A DNA stretch of 34,548 bases from a candidate division WOR-3 bacterium (GCA_039802205.1 JBDRWD010000022.1:1-34548); one strand, 5' to 3'; numbered from the stretch's first letter, positions 25,248-34,416 are shown. Numbers and translations are program-made. Notes: generated by a model not told the origin, from the letters alone.

Positions 25248-25321
25248 GCGCCCGTAGTTCAATTGGATAGAACGGCGGACTCCGGCTCCGCAGGTTAGGT
25301 GTTCAAATCACCTCGGGCGCG
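25248..25321 (+). tRNA. tRNA-Arg (anticodon CCG)
   Basis: The cloverleaf folds fully: acceptor GCGCCCG with CGGGCGC, D stem GTTC/GAAC, anticodon stem GCGGA/TCCGC around loop CTCCGGC (anticodon CCG), and T stem AGGTG/CACCT around TTCAAAT. The discriminator is G25321. CCA is not encoded, so a CCA-adding enzyme is needed. The 74-base gene has its own promoter and stands alone. Confidence 0.96.
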
Positions 25322-25383
25322 GTGTAGAAGTCTACTAGGAGTAAGAGCGGAATTTCATTTGGTACAATAAAAGGAGGTCACGA

Positions 25384-25902
25384 ATGGAATTTTATGAGGT
25401 GATAAAGAAAAGAAGGAGTGTGAGAAAATATAAATCCGACCCCATCCCGGATGAAGTTCTGAAGCGAATCCTTGAAGCCGGTCGCATTGCGCCTTCGGCA
25501 AAAAATATTCAACCCTGGAAATTTGTTGTGATAAAAGATTCAGAGACAAAGAAAAGGATTGCGGAGGCATGTAGGGGTCAGCACTGGATGGCAGATGCTG
25601 ATGTGATCATTTGTGGGTGTGCATTGGAAAAGATCGCGTGGGGACGCATGGGTGGCTACATGAGTTCCTTTGCGGTTGATCTCGCAATTGCCATGGACCA
25701 CATCATTCTTGCGGCAACTAATGAAGGACTGGGAACCTGCTGGATTGGGGCTTTTGAGGAGAAAAAGGTAAAAGAGATTCTGGGAATACCGGATGATGTG
25801 CGGGTGGTCGCCTTGACACCAATTGGGTATCCGGCAGAGGAGCCCAAGGATCGGGGTCGAAAAGAATTCCACGAAGTAGTTGCTTATGAAAGATATCAGT
25901 GA
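25384..25902 (+). CDS. Nitroreductase-family flavoprotein
   Basis: A 172-residue FMN-dependent member of the nitroreductase superfamily. KKRRSVRKY (residues 8-16) is the FMN phosphate-binding start, followed by APSAKNIQPWKFVVI, a mid-protein AIAMDHIILAATNEGLGTCWIGAF and VVALTPIGYPAEEPKDRGRKE, all classical. Members reduce nitroaromatics, quinones or other substrates with NAD(P)H; the natural substrate here is unknown. The short length is typical of anaerobe members. A strong ribosome binding site (AAAGGAGGTCACGA) precedes the ATG, and the stop overlaps the GTG start of the radical SAM gene (GTGA), implying coupled translation. Confidence 0.92.
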   Translation: MEFYEVIKKRRSVRKYKSDPIPDEVLKRILEAGRIAPSAKNIQPWKFVVIKDSETKKRIAEACRGQHWMADADVIICGCALEKIAWGRMGGYMSSFAVDLAIAMDHIILAATNEGLGTCWIGAFEEKKVKEILGIPDDVRVVALTPIGYPAEEPKDRGRKEFHEVVAYERYQ

Positions 25903-26942
25903 TCTGCCAGAACTGTAGAAAAGAGCGATTATTATCCGAGATTCTTCCCTATTGTCCGGAATGTATCAGACAAGATTTTGATAAATTAAAACCCAAGATC
26001 GAAGCTATCCACCAAAAGACCAGGCAGCCATTTAAACTCCCGGGGTCAATCCCCGAAGATAAAACCGGCGTTAACTGTGGGTTATGTGGTAATAACTGCC
26101 AGATTGGTGATGAGAATACCGGTTACTGTGGTGTGCGCCGGAATATGGGTGGTGTGATTTCTGGCCCAGATAATGAATGGGCTTATGTGGATTGGTATCA
26201 TGACCCCCTGCCTACAAATTGTGTTGCGGACTGGGTCTGTGAAGGGAGTAAGGACTACGGGTACAAAAACCTGGCGGTTTTCTACGAAGGTTGCACATTC
26301 AATTGTCTCTTCTGTCAGAACTGGCAATTCAAAGAGAGAAAAAATAGGGCAACGGTGATGGATATCGCTCAATATGCGGACCCCTTGACAAGTTGTATTT
26401 GCTATTTTGGTGGTGACCCTACTCCTTTTGCTCAACACACAATTGCTCTTTCTAAAGAAATCCTTGAAAGAAAAAGAAATAAAAAATTTCGAGTTTGCTG
26501 GGAGACCAATGGCTCGGTGGCGCCGTCAATTATGGAAGAATGGGTGACGATTGCCTTAAAGACGAATGGATGCATTAAGATTGATTTTAAAGCATTTTCA
26601 GAATCCTTGAATGTTGCCCTTTGTGGAGTATCAAATAAAAATACCAAAGAGAATATAAAGCTGGTTGCCGGATACATGAAAAAGAGGGAAAAGCCGCCCC
26701 TGCTTATTGTTAGTACCCTGCTCATTCCAGGATATTTGGATGAGTATGAAATAACCGAAATGGCAAAATTTTTGAGTTCGCTCAATAAAGAAATCCCTTG
26801 GTCTTTCTTGGGATTTTATCCCCATTTCTGTTTTAATGATATGCCGCGGACTTCCAGGCGACAGGCTGATTTGGCAATCCAGATTGCTGAAAGATATGGG
26901 ATGAAGAAGACCAAAATCGGAAATGTCCATCTTTTGCTATAG
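25899..26942 (+). CDS. Radical SAM protein, PflA/AmrS-like
   Basis: A radical SAM enzyme with the CxxxCxxC cluster motif at C132, C136 and C139 (GCTFNCLFC). The N-terminus has a zinc-ribbon-like set (CQNC near residues 3-6, CPEC near 18-21) and a second Cys group (CGLCGNNCQIG...YCG) as in the radical SAM proteins related to pyruvate formate-lyase activating enzyme and the AmmeMemoRadiSam set. YFGGDPTPF is the glycine-rich SAM-contact strand and WETNGS follows. The partner AMMECR1 and MEMO genes are absent here. The target is unknown; coupling by GTGA overlap to a nitroreductase may mean a shared pathway. The start is GTG. Confidence 0.85.
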   Translation: MICQNCRKERLLSEILPYCPECIRQDFDKLKPKIEAIHQKTRQPFKLPGSIPEDKTGVNCGLCGNNCQIGDENTGYCGVRRNMGGVISGPDNEWAYVDWYHDPLPTNCVADWVCEGSKDYGYKNLAVFYEGCTFNCLFCQNWQFKERKNRATVMDIAQYADPLTSCICYFGGDPTPFAQHTIALSKEILERKRNKKFRVCWETNGSVAPSIMEEWVTIALKTNGCIKIDFKAFSESLNVALCGVSNKNTKENIKLVAGYMKKREKPPLLIVSTLLIPGYLDEYEITEMAKFLSSLNKEIPWSFLGFYPHFCFNDMPRTSRRQADLAIQIAERYGMKKTKIGNVHLLL

Positions 26943-26994
26943 ATAAAACACTCGAATTTATAGCACTTCCCTTAAAAATTGTATATGAGTATGA

Positions 26995-27174
26995 TCAGTC
27001 GATTGAAATTTTTGAGACAGGCGCCCTGAATTCATCCCAACCTAAACCGAATTCACTCCATATACCACACCCGATCTCGGGCTTCTCAAACGGTGTATTT
27101 ATTTCAACAGCATTTGCGGGAGCGGATGGATAGAGATAAGAATTTGCACAAACGTTATACAGAACTAGAAGCAA
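26995..27174 (-). pseudogene. Fragment of a secreted-protein gene
   Basis: Between the radical SAM gene and the PQQ-repeat gene the minus strand reads as plausible protein: a hydrophobic stretch (LLLVLYNVCANS) followed by YLYPSAPANAVEIN and WSEFGLGWDEFRAPVSK to a TGA at 26995-26997. No ATG exists; a TTG at 27174 is the only late start, the frame closes upstream at a TAA, and no ribosome binding site is seen. It looks like a decayed or truncated exported protein in line with the secreted-protein block. Nothing else is seen in 26943-27215. Confidence 0.3.
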
Positions 27175-27215
27175 AGGTGAGAAATGAATGTAGAGATCGG
27201 ATCCCTTTTACTTTG

Positions 27216-28622
27216 CTAATCAACCCTTCCTGTGTGCTGGGGGTCATGTTGATACATCGGCCAGGAAGATAGGGCAAGAGAGTCTCTACCCTGGATTGCA
27301 AAGAGTGTAGCGGACCGTTCTTTATAACCAATATCATAGATTGTGCCATTATTATCTATAGTCGGTGCATAGCCAATGTAACTGCGGGAATATCTGTATG
27401 TAATCTTTGTCTTGCTCCTTGCCCTGCCTATATTGGTAAAGAGATATATCTCGGATTGCATTGGCACAATAATTGAACCATCAGAAGTGACCATCGGTGT
27501 TCCAGATGATTCACCTTGATGAGTCCAGATTATGCTACTATTCTGTGAAATCGCAAAGAGACTGTCTTTGCCGGCAATATAGATTGTTCCATCCGGACCA
27601 ATCACCGGCGAATTTATAGATGGGAAATCAACTTCAATGGGCAGATGCCACTTGATTGAACCATCTGATTTTATTGCATAGATTCCTTGTCCATTTGGAA
27701 TGGTAAAAATCGTTCCATCTGAAGAAATTGCTCCTGCGGTGTGCCACCAGCTGGCATCTGAGGTGATTTTTGTTTTCCAAATCAGGTCTCCGCCCGGAGA
27801 AACTGCATAATAATAGCCATCACCCGCTGGGAAGTGAATATTACCATTTGAATTTATTATCGGAGTAGCATTAACCTTTGCATCTGCTTTATATCTCCAC
27901 TTGAGGGTTCCATCAGGGTTTAATGCATAAAGGCAGGAATCAGCTGAACCGAAGTATATTGTGCCGTCTATTCCGATTGCCCCGCCGGTAGGTGAAGGTG
28001 CAGGATAACTCCACTTTATTGAGCCATCGGTATTGAGTGCCACAAATTCTCCACTACCCACTCCAACATAGATTGTGCCATCCGCACCGATTGCGGGACT
28101 TGTGATAGGATGATCTGCAACATAGTATGACCACTTTTGATTGCCGAACGGGTCAAGGGCATAAAGTCGCCACTCAAGGACAACATAGATTGTGCCATCA
28201 TAACCAATTGCCGGTGGTTCAGACCAAAGCTCAACCCCTGAAGCAGTAAATAACCACTTCAGTTGCAATTCAGAAAGAACTTCAATCGCTAAGAGAGGCG
28301 ACCAGTCAGATGTATCACCATTTAAATCCTTGGCGATTGCCTTCAGATAGTAAAGGCTTTCAGTTGCAAACCGATGGGCAAATGAACCGGTATCACCACT
28401 GGCATAATAATCAGACCATCTTGTAAAATTTCCATCACCCCAATCTATTAAATAACTTAATGAATCTTCATCAGGGTCTACCGCACTGAGGAAGAATGTA
28501 TCCTCTTCACCAACAAAAACTTCAGTTGGTCCGGTGATAGAAGGAACCCCAGGATTTTTATTCCTACCACATACCATAAACAACAAGCCTGCAAAAAGGA
28601 TAATTTGGGGTAAATTCTTCAT
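27216..28622 (-). CDS. Lipoprotein with PKD-like domain and PQQ-type beta-propeller
   Basis: A signal sequence ending FMVC (Cys18, imperfect lipobox) suggests a lipoprotein. Residues about 25-115 form a PKD/Ig-like domain (VDPDEDSLSYLIDWGDGNFTRWSD). The rest is a propeller with about seven repeats of the kind APAIGxDGTIYVGxxxxxLYALNPDGTLKW (for example near GYDGTIYVV, GADGTIYVG, GIDGTIYFG, GPDGTIYIA). The protein ends WPMYQHDPQHTGRVD, a common ending in such PQQ-like proteins. The quinone-binding residues of true dehydrogenases are not evident, so a binding or structural surface role is likelier. A good ribosome binding site (GGAGGT) precedes the ATG. The preceding gene on the strand ends 14 bases upstream. 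Confidence 0.85.
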   Translation of the reverse strand: MKNLPQIILFAGLLFMVCGRNKNPGVPSITGPTEVFVGEEDTFFLSAVDPDEDSLSYLIDWGDGNFTRWSDYYASGDTGSFAHRFATESLYYLKAIAKDLNGDTSDWSPLLAIEVLSELQLKWLFTASGVELWSEPPAIGYDGTIYVVLEWRLYALDPFGNQKWSYYVADHPITSPAIGADGTIYVGVGSGEFVALNTDGSIKWSYPAPSPTGGAIGIDGTIYFGSADSCLYALNPDGTLKWRYKADAKVNATPIINSNGNIHFPAGDGYYYAVSPGGDLIWKTKITSDASWWHTAGAISSDGTIFTIPNGQGIYAIKSDGSIKWHLPIEVDFPSINSPVIGPDGTIYIAGKDSLFAISQNSSIIWTHQGESSGTPMVTSDGSIIVPMQSEIYLFTNIGRARSKTKITYRYSRSYIGYAPTIDNNGTIYDIGYKERSATLFAIQGRDSLALSSWPMYQHDPQHTGRVD

Positions 28623-28636
28623 GTCTACCTCCAGGT

Positions 28637-30013
28637 TTATCTCTTCATTACTATAATTTTCTTTTTCATGCTACCTCGGTCGGATTCTACGACCAAAAAA
28701 TAGACGCCTGCCGGGCAACCTTTAAAAAGAAACCTCTGTCGGTGAGCACCGGCTTGGTTCATTCCATCAAATAACTTTGCCACCAATCTGCCTGTGCTAT
28801 TGAATAGTGATAGCCTTATTATTTGACTGACATGTAGTTGATATTGTATTACCATCTCATCTGAGGCTGGAATTGGTGAGCAATGCAGCACCAATTCGTT
28901 TTCGCTGGATTCCTGTTTTCCTTCCTCTACACCCTCCAGCTCGTAGTAGGTAGCATAAAAAGTCCTCCTTTCATAGGTATGGGCGATAAACCCGGCCCAG
29001 ACCCTCCTTGAATAAGGATCAAAGGCGATGTATTCATCTGAAGCTGGTAAAAGTACCTGCGAGGTATCAAGTAACTGGGGCGTAGACACCGAATCTCCAT
29101 TCCATACTGCCCAATAGAGATGGCACCTGCCAGGGGCAATGGAATCACAAAGGAGCATCCATATTTGACCCATATCATCGCTTGCAATCAAAGGTGCCCT
29201 CTCAAATTGGGTATCAGTCCAGATTGTTTCTGGGGGAGAAATGGTTGAATTGAAACTCAAGATATGGTTCGTGTGTGGTGAAACATAAGTTCTATAGGAG
29301 AGGAATACCGAACTATCAATGAAGGAGGAGGTAAAAAAAGGCGCACTAACGCCGTAAGGGTCCTCACCTCCCCAGATTCTGAAGTTAATAATCCAGTTTG
29401 TTCCATTGTATGTGCTGACAAAAATGGTATCACAGGCCTCAACCCCTGTCCACACTGCCCATAACCTTCCATTCTTTGATGTAGTAACCCCGTGTAATAA
29501 ACAATCATCATTGATATGAGGAGGTAGAGGGCCTACCGAGATAGATTCAGACCAGACGCTCCCATTGTAGCAGCGAGTCCAGCCCGTAAAATACCCAAAC
29601 CAATCGGTCGTCCAGAAGACCCAGTAATTACCAAGGCTATCAGCACCTTGAAATGAAGCAAAATTACAGGAAGGGAACCCCGGTACCTCCATTGGGTTTG
29701 TCCAGAAATTCCCATTGTAATAGCACGCCCAAATCTCAATGTCGTTGTCTGCAAGGCACCAGATAAGGCCGTTTTTATCTCTGATTAAACCTTGGAAAAA
29801 GAGAAACCCGGACATCACTGTCTGAGAGTCAGATAATATCCCGCCTTCATAATAACGGACACCGATAGTTCCATACTTCCAACCAAACCAGACCTTGCCT
29901 TGATAATCGGACACGATGTAAGGAGTGGATAAATTAAGTTGGGTAGTGTCTACCATGATTTCTATTAGCGGTGCCCAATTGGCAAATAGAAAATAGAGGA
30001 TTACCTTTGCCAT
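28637..30013 (-). CDS. Secreted beta-propeller-like protein with C-terminal sorting domain
   Basis: ATG 30013 gives a signal-like N-terminus (MAKVILYFLFANWAPLIEI). Residues about 30-370 contain WG/WA-rich blocks (GKVWFGWKYG, GLIWCLADN, GNYWVFWTTD, GRLWAVWTG, GQIWMLLCD, RRVWAGFIA) spaced like propeller blades. Residues about 375-458 form a type-A/FlgD-like sorting domain (CSPIPASDEMVIQYQL, IRLSLFNSTGRLVAKLF, CPAGVYFLVVES) ending KKKIIVMKR. This tail type directs export through T9SS-like systems, which is known for Bacteroidetes and inferred here. A TTG at 30028 is an alternative start. Its ligand is unknown. No promoter was found upstream. Confidence 0.78.
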   Translation of the reverse strand: MAKVILYFLFANWAPLIEIMVDTTQLNLSTPYIVSDYQGKVWFGWKYGTIGVRYYEGGILSDSQTVMSGFLFFQGLIRDKNGLIWCLADNDIEIWACYYNGNFWTNPMEVPGFPSCNFASFQGADSLGNYWVFWTTDWFGYFTGWTRCYNGSVWSESISVGPLPPHINDDCLLHGVTTSKNGRLWAVWTGVEACDTIFVSTYNGTNWIINFRIWGGEDPYGVSAPFFTSSFIDSSVFLSYRTYVSPHTNHILSFNSTISPPETIWTDTQFERAPLIASDDMGQIWMLLCDSIAPGRCHLYWAVWNGDSVSTPQLLDTSQVLLPASDEYIAFDPYSRRVWAGFIAHTYERRTFYATYYELEGVEEGKQESSENELVLHCSPIPASDEMVIQYQLHVSQIIRLSLFNSTGRLVAKLFDGMNQAGAHRQRFLFKGCPAGVYFLVVESDRGSMKKKIIVMKR

Positions 30014-30118
30014 CTTCTCATTTCCCAATCCAGAAGATTAAAGTCGTATTAAGATGTATTTTTGATTTAATGGTTCATAAAGATACTATTGTTAATGAGA
30101 GGTATCTCCCAGTCATAA

Positions 30119-30620
30119 TTACTTAAACAATATTATCTTTTCCATTTGCCCGTAGTTTTCCACCTCTAATCTCACAAAATAGATACCCGCAGATAGACCT
30201 TCTGGTCTTATCAAAACTTCATTCATTCCAAGCCGTGATTTTATTAAATCTTTGTGCACCAAACAGCCACAGACATCATAGAGTTTAATTGTAATCTTGC
30301 GCTCGTCCGGTGAATTGAATCTGATTTTTATCATCCCCTTTGTCGGATTTGGATAGATTCTATCAAAGAAAAATGGTCTCGTAAGTTGCGTCTTTTCTGT
30401 AGTTATTTCTTGAGGAATTAATATCCGCTGGTAAGTTTTCCCTCCTATTGTTGTATCTTGTAAGAACATGCCGTGAATTTTGATATTAAGGATTAACTGA
30501 CGCGTGGTATTGCTGAGGATGGCTATTGAGGGGGGTTGGGTCTGATGTTCCATCAAAAGGTATCCATAGAGCCATCAGACTGGATATTAATGTTCCAAGA
30601 CAAACAAATAAATTTTTCAT
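30119..30620 (-). pseudogene. Truncated, frameshifted C25-peptidase-like protein with sorting domain
   Basis: A clean start exists at ATG 30620 with AAGGAGG, coding MKNLFVCLGTLISSLMALW (signal peptide), but this frame stops after 44 codons. Removing one base from the six-G run at 30539-30544 joins it to the frame ending at 30119: residues LNIKIHGMFLQDTTIGGKTYQRILIP, like the start of gingipain-type C25 proteins, then directly FFFDRIYPNPTKGMIKIRF and a complete sorting domain ending MEKIILFK. The catalytic domain is absent, so it looks like an internal deletion plus a frameshift. A homopolymer sequencing error could explain the frameshift but not the deletion. Confidence 0.6.
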
Positions 30621-30655
30621 CTTAACCTCCTTGTGTAACTTCATTTTTATCTGCG

Positions 30656-30740
30656 AAAATCCAGAGTATCAGGTCAATTTTCTCTTTGAAAGGAGGTGAT
30701 CCAGCCGCACGTTCCCGTACGGCTACCTTGTTACGACTTA
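30656..30740. repeat. Direct repeat copy A: 16S rRNA 3' end and flank
   Basis: The 52 bases 30689-30740 are identical to the last 52 bases of the 16S rRNA gene copy at 34474-34525, including the anti-Shine-Dalgarno region. The adjacent 33 bases (30656-30688) match 34439-34473 with three substitutions and a two-base length change in a T run. Copy A ends exactly in the stop codon of the gene at 30738-32222: the TAA belongs to the shared sequence. The rest of 16S is absent. Confidence 0.9.
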
Positions 30741-32222
30741 TTTTGTCTTTACTAATTTTCTCGCCACATTGTTACATTTGATAAAATATATACCAGCGGG
30801 CAAGTTATTATGATAATCATCTTTACCATCCCACGAGAGTTTATATTCATCTGCTTCAGCATATGTAGTTAATAAATGCCGCACTCTTTTTCCAAGAATA
30901 TCGTAAACTGCGATATCAATGAGTGCCCTCTGGTTTAAATAATACTTAATCACAATTTTATTATTTGTTAAGAAATTAGGATATATATAAAATGAAATTT
31001 TAGTTTCATTGTCCGAAACCCGTTCTTCAACGGCTGTTTCCGGTTGTGTTCTAACAAGATAAAGTTGCTCATTTGCCCGATTATCCCAATATAAAAATTG
31101 AGTATATCCAACAATTATGTAGCCATTGTCATCTGTTCTTTGAATTTCCACAGCATCATCAAAGTGATCTGCCTTTTGAAAGATTTTTGTCCAGATCACA
31201 TCACCGTTGAAATCAATTCTCACAAGGCAAATATCCTGGGCATACTGATTGGGCAGATATGTAAATCCAGTAATGATATATCCACCATCATAAGCCTCTT
31301 TTATACAGTGCCCATGTTCATCACCTCCGAGATCGTATTTTTTTGTCCAAATCGTATCCCCAGTTGGATTTAATTTCAAAAGATAGAAATTGCTCGGATT
31401 GGGTGGATATGAGTTTGTATATCCTGCAGCCAGATAGGAACCATTGCTTTCTATTACCGAATATCCTATTTCCTGGCCTGTGCCACCATATTTTTTTGTC
31501 CAAAGAACATTGCCATTACTATCTGTTTTTATGAGATAAAGATCATATTGAGGATGAAGTCCGGTGCAACCACAAATGAGATAACCACCATCAGTAGTTT
31601 GAATAACAGAATATGCGATATCATCTACAAATCCATCTTCACCATAAACTTTAGTCCATGTTGTATCACCCTGATTATCTGTCTTTATGAGATAAATATT
31701 CCAATAGGTAGGAGTACCCTGACCAAAAGAACACGTTCCACCCGCAATTATATATCCACCATCAGATGTCTGTTGTATTGAGCGGCCATAATCATTGTGC
31801 GTGCCCCCGTAAGCCTTCGTCCATAAAGTATCACCGTTAGAATTGACCTTTAAAAGCCAAACATCATCATAAGTTGTACCATAATTATTTTTCTTCCCAA
31901 CTATAACATAGTCTCCATCACTGGTTTGTATCACCTGGTATCCAGCATCATCATAATTACCACCATAAGTTTTGGTCCATACTGTATCACCACCAGTATT
32001 AAGTTTTAATAACCAGGCATCATATCCCCCATTACCGTAAGACATTGTGATACCTACACATATAAATCCACCATCATAAGTTTGTTTAACTGAATAGCCG
32101 TATTCTGGGTAATATCCACCGTAAGCCCTGGTCCACAATGTATCAAGTCGCTGAGCACAGACTTCAACTAAAATACCGTTACCCAAAAGAATTATGGTGG
32201 ATAAAAAGCTTCGTTTCACCAT
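30738..32222 (-). CDS. Secreted seven-repeat beta-propeller protein with sorting domain
   Basis: A signal peptide (residues 1 to about 23, ending VCAQ) leads into about seven tandem repeats of 50-55 residues with the consensus NGDTLWTKxYGGxxxDxGxSVxQTxDGGYIIxGxT, as in SBBP-like and delta-60-like propellers (for example residues 25-75, 78-130, 131-185). Residues about 405-494 are a FlgD-like sorting domain (YDILGKRVRHLL, SWDGKDDYHNNLPAGIYFIKC) ending RKLVKTK. It is probably a large surface or secreted binding protein; no enzymatic motif was seen. The stop codon TAA coincides with the edge of the 16S rRNA tail copy. It follows the subtilase gene by 27 bases in the same direction. Confidence 0.83.
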   Translation of the reverse strand: MVKRSFLSTIILLGNGILVEVCAQRLDTLWTRAYGGYYPEYGYSVKQTYDGGFICVGITMSYGNGGYDAWLLKLNTGGDTVWTKTYGGNYDDAGYQVIQTSDGDYVIVGKKNNYGTTYDDVWLLKVNSNGDTLWTKAYGGTHNDYGRSIQQTSDGGYIIAGGTCSFGQGTPTYWNIYLIKTDNQGDTTWTKVYGEDGFVDDIAYSVIQTTDGGYLICGCTGLHPQYDLYLIKTDSNGNVLWTKKYGGTGQEIGYSVIESNGSYLAAGYTNSYPPNPSNFYLLKLNPTGDTIWTKKYDLGGDEHGHCIKEAYDGGYIITGFTYLPNQYAQDICLVRIDFNGDVIWTKIFQKADHFDDAVEIQRTDDNGYIIVGYTQFLYWDNRANEQLYLVRTQPETAVEERVSDNETKISFYIYPNFLTNNKIVIKYYLNQRALIDIAVYDILGKRVRHLLTTYAEADEYKLSWDGKDDYHNNLPAGIYFIKCNNVARKLVKTK

Positions 32223-32249
32223 TTCAAATTTCCTTCTTGTAGTGATACA

Positions 32250-33887
32250 CTATTTAACATATACTATTTTCCTAATGAATCTTTCATTTTGCTGTTGTAA
32301 TTCAACAAAGTAAATTCCACTCGGCACCGTCTCTCGATTATCATTGGTACCATCCCAGACGATTCTCATGGGTAGAATATTATTTTTGGTTTTAAATAAT
32401 TTCACTATTGCTCCCTTAGCATCGTAGATTTTCAAAGAATAAATTTCTTTGTTATTCGCATGTTGGATTAGAATATTGCACTCTTTACTAAATGGATTGG
32501 GAGAAATGGATAATATTGAACTAAGAATTTTGTGACTGATTTCTTCGCTCCCAAGGGCATGGAGTGCTGAATAGATATTCAACCTCCCCCAGCCATATTC
32601 GTTGTTAGGATATGGCCCTCCTTGTGGTGGCCGATCTGTGTAATTAAGCAAAGTCTGATATACTGTCTCATAGGCGGCTGTTGAATCTTTTTGCAAAAGG
32701 ATTGCCAATGCACCAGTAACATGCGCAGCAGCCCATGATGTGCCATTGCTTACATCATACTGCCCCCCGGGCCATGCTGATTTTATATTGTGCCCTGGGG
32801 CAACAATGTCAGGTTTTATTAAATTCCAATCTGGCCTCCCCCAGTATAATGTATCATTCCACGGTGAATGATTAGGTGCTGGTCCACGACACGACCAAAG
32901 CATTCTATTATCAAGGCTATCAGTAGCACCAGCAGCTATGAGAATGGGATAACTTCCTGGCGTTTTTACAGAACTTGGTGGTGCGGGCGCAGTTGTTGTA
33001 CCAACTTTGAAAATTGGCCAGACACCAAGATTACGCAAATTTAAAAGATCATTCCAAAATTCCAGAGATAGCGAGTCAAATTCAGGTTGTGTATAGGGAT
33101 TGTTAAGGATTTTCGCGTTTTTTGTCGCAAACCATTGCAAACAATCATGAATGGCAGAATAAGGTGCTGCCCCCTGGCTATTGAACGCTTTAGCAACAAT
33201 AAACCTTACTCCCGGTGCTACCCCTATATCTTCAGGAAACGGACCGTTACCGTCCCCACCACAGATAATTCCCATAGTGAATGTTCCGTGCCCATTATCA
33301 TCATAAGGTCCTGGTAGACCATTTACTGCATCATACCAACCACCTGGATACCATTTCCCTTGAAGCGCCGGATGTGTAGTATCAACACCCGAATCAATAT
33401 TACCAATAATAACACCAGTTCCATCAAAACCTTCATTCCAGCAGGAATCGGCCTTGATTATACGGATATTATAACCAGCCATCCTTTTATCAGAATCACA
33501 GTTCTCGGTTTTATCTAAGTAGATTTTATCATTTCTTGTGATGAATGAAACTTTTTGATGACGCGCAATATCATCAATCACTCGTTTGGTTGCTTTTAAA
33601 TACAACCCGTTGAAGATCCAATAGGTTTTTATTTCCACTATTTGGTCAGAAAAACATAATAAATAATCTAACAGTGGCTGTTGGCTCGTTTGGGCAAATT
33701 TCTTAAGATAGGTTATCTTTTCACTTTTTGAAAAATGGGATGGAAGTATTGACAGATCAGGCTGGTCTTTTAAATGGATAATGACTTCTAATGTACTGTC
33801 CGATTCACATTTTAGACTTTTTACCTCTTGGCATTCAACCACACTTACTTTAAGTAATGATAAAAAGAGCATTAATGCTAAAGACAT
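32250..33887 (-). CDS. Subtilisin-like serine protease (S8) with sorting domain
   Basis: An exported protease of 545 residues. A signal peptide (1 to about 19) and an I9-like propeptide (about 30-115) precede the catalytic domain. The triad is present: D165 in NIDSGVDTTHP, H200 in DNGHGTFTMG, S384 in NGTSWAAAHVTG. The oxyanion-hole Asn, expected in AAGN after PIF, is replaced: the sequence reads PIFKVGTTTAPAPP, putting Thr297 there, followed normally by TPGSYPILIAAGATDS. A C-terminal FlgD-like/type-A sorting domain (about 460-545; SISPNPFSKECNI, VWDGTNDNRETVPSGIYFVEL) ends RKIVYVK. Activity may be reduced or altered. It lies in a co-directional run with short gaps behind the 16S gene. Confidence 0.92.
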   Translation of the reverse strand: MSLALMLFLSLLKVSVVECQEVKSLKCESDSTLEVIIHLKDQPDLSILPSHFSKSEKITYLKKFAQTSQQPLLDYLLCFSDQIVEIKTYWIFNGLYLKATKRVIDDIARHQKVSFITRNDKIYLDKTENCDSDKRMAGYNIRIIKADSCWNEGFDGTGVIIGNIDSGVDTTHPALQGKWYPGGWYDAVNGLPGPYDDNGHGTFTMGIICGGDGNGPFPEDIGVAPGVRFIVAKAFNSQGAAPYSAIHDCLQWFATKNAKILNNPYTQPEFDSLSLEFWNDLLNLRNLGVWPIFKVGTTTAPAPPSSVKTPGSYPILIAAGATDSLDNRMLWSCRGPAPNHSPWNDTLYWGRPDWNLIKPDIVAPGHNIKSAWPGGQYDVSNGTSWAAAHVTGALAILLQKDSTAAYETVYQTLLNYTDRPPQGGPYPNNEYGWGRLNIYSALHALGSEEISHKILSSILSISPNPFSKECNILIQHANNKEIYSLKIYDAKGAIVKLFKTKNNILPMRIVWDGTNDNRETVPSGIYFVELQQQNERFIRKIVYVK

Positions 33888-33939
33888 AAAACTACACCCT
33901 TCAAAAAGTCTTTTTCATCGTGCTACTAAATTTTCTCAT

Positions 33940-34416
33940 TCATAGCTCCCAAAAATAGTAAAGCGAATGCGATAGGTTCTTTGTGCGTTGTCGGTATGTG
34001 GATAAACCAATTTCGAGCAGATATTTATGACATTGCTTATTACTTACATTTGCGCCATTAATTTTAATTTTTGCTTCAGTAAAATTTGTCCACTGTAAAG
34101 GTTGGGGAATAGTATACTTTTGGACAATAACATGAATACTATCCACTACCAGATCATAGGTAGTCCCAGTATAACCATTTGTTAACCCAAAGAATATAGA
34201 AGCAACTTTTTTACTTGCTCCAAGCATTTGATAATTATGAACATAGCCATATAGGTTCACAGCGGTATTGGTCACAGTGAAATGAAAGACTGTGTCTTTA
34301 TACAGTGCAGTATCGCAGTACACATCGTATGGACCATAAGTTGTGCCACTAATAAGCAATGGAACAAATACTAACCCTATCCCGAACACTACATAACTCT
34401 TTCCCACTAACTTCAT
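33940..34416 (-). CDS. Secreted protein of unknown function, first ORF after 16S rRNA
   Basis: A 158-residue protein with a signal peptide (hydrophobic residues about 8-23, VVFGIGLVFVPLLISG) followed by a beta-rich region (YGPYDVYCDTALYKDTVFHFTVTNTAVNLYGYVHN). The last 30 residues are polar and lack a sorting domain. No family is recognised. A strong ribosome binding site (AAAAAAGGAGGCGAAA) precedes the ATG. The start lies only 57 bases after the 3' end of 16S rRNA on the same strand, with no promoter visible between, so it would be transcribed from the rRNA promoter if the junction is genuine. The subtilase gene follows after 52 bases. Confidence 0.65.
   Translation of the reverse strand: MKLVGKSYVVFGIGLVFVPLLISGTTYGPYDVYCDTALYKDTVFHFTVTNTAVNLYGYVHNYQMLGASKKVASIFFGLTNGYTGTTYDLVVDSIHVIVQKYTIPQPLQWTNFTEAKIKINGANVSNKQCHKYLLEIGLSTYRQRTKNLSHSLYYFWEL

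Noticed and set aside
25899-26942. AmmeMemoRadiSam cluster
   Set aside because: Only the radical SAM-like gene is present; no AMMECR1 or MEMO homologue is adjacent.
30738-32222. CRISPR or DNA-level tandem repeat suggested by regular spacing in this gene
   Set aside because: The periodicity comes from protein propeller repeats of 50-55 residues; the DNA is not a conserved repeat-spacer array.
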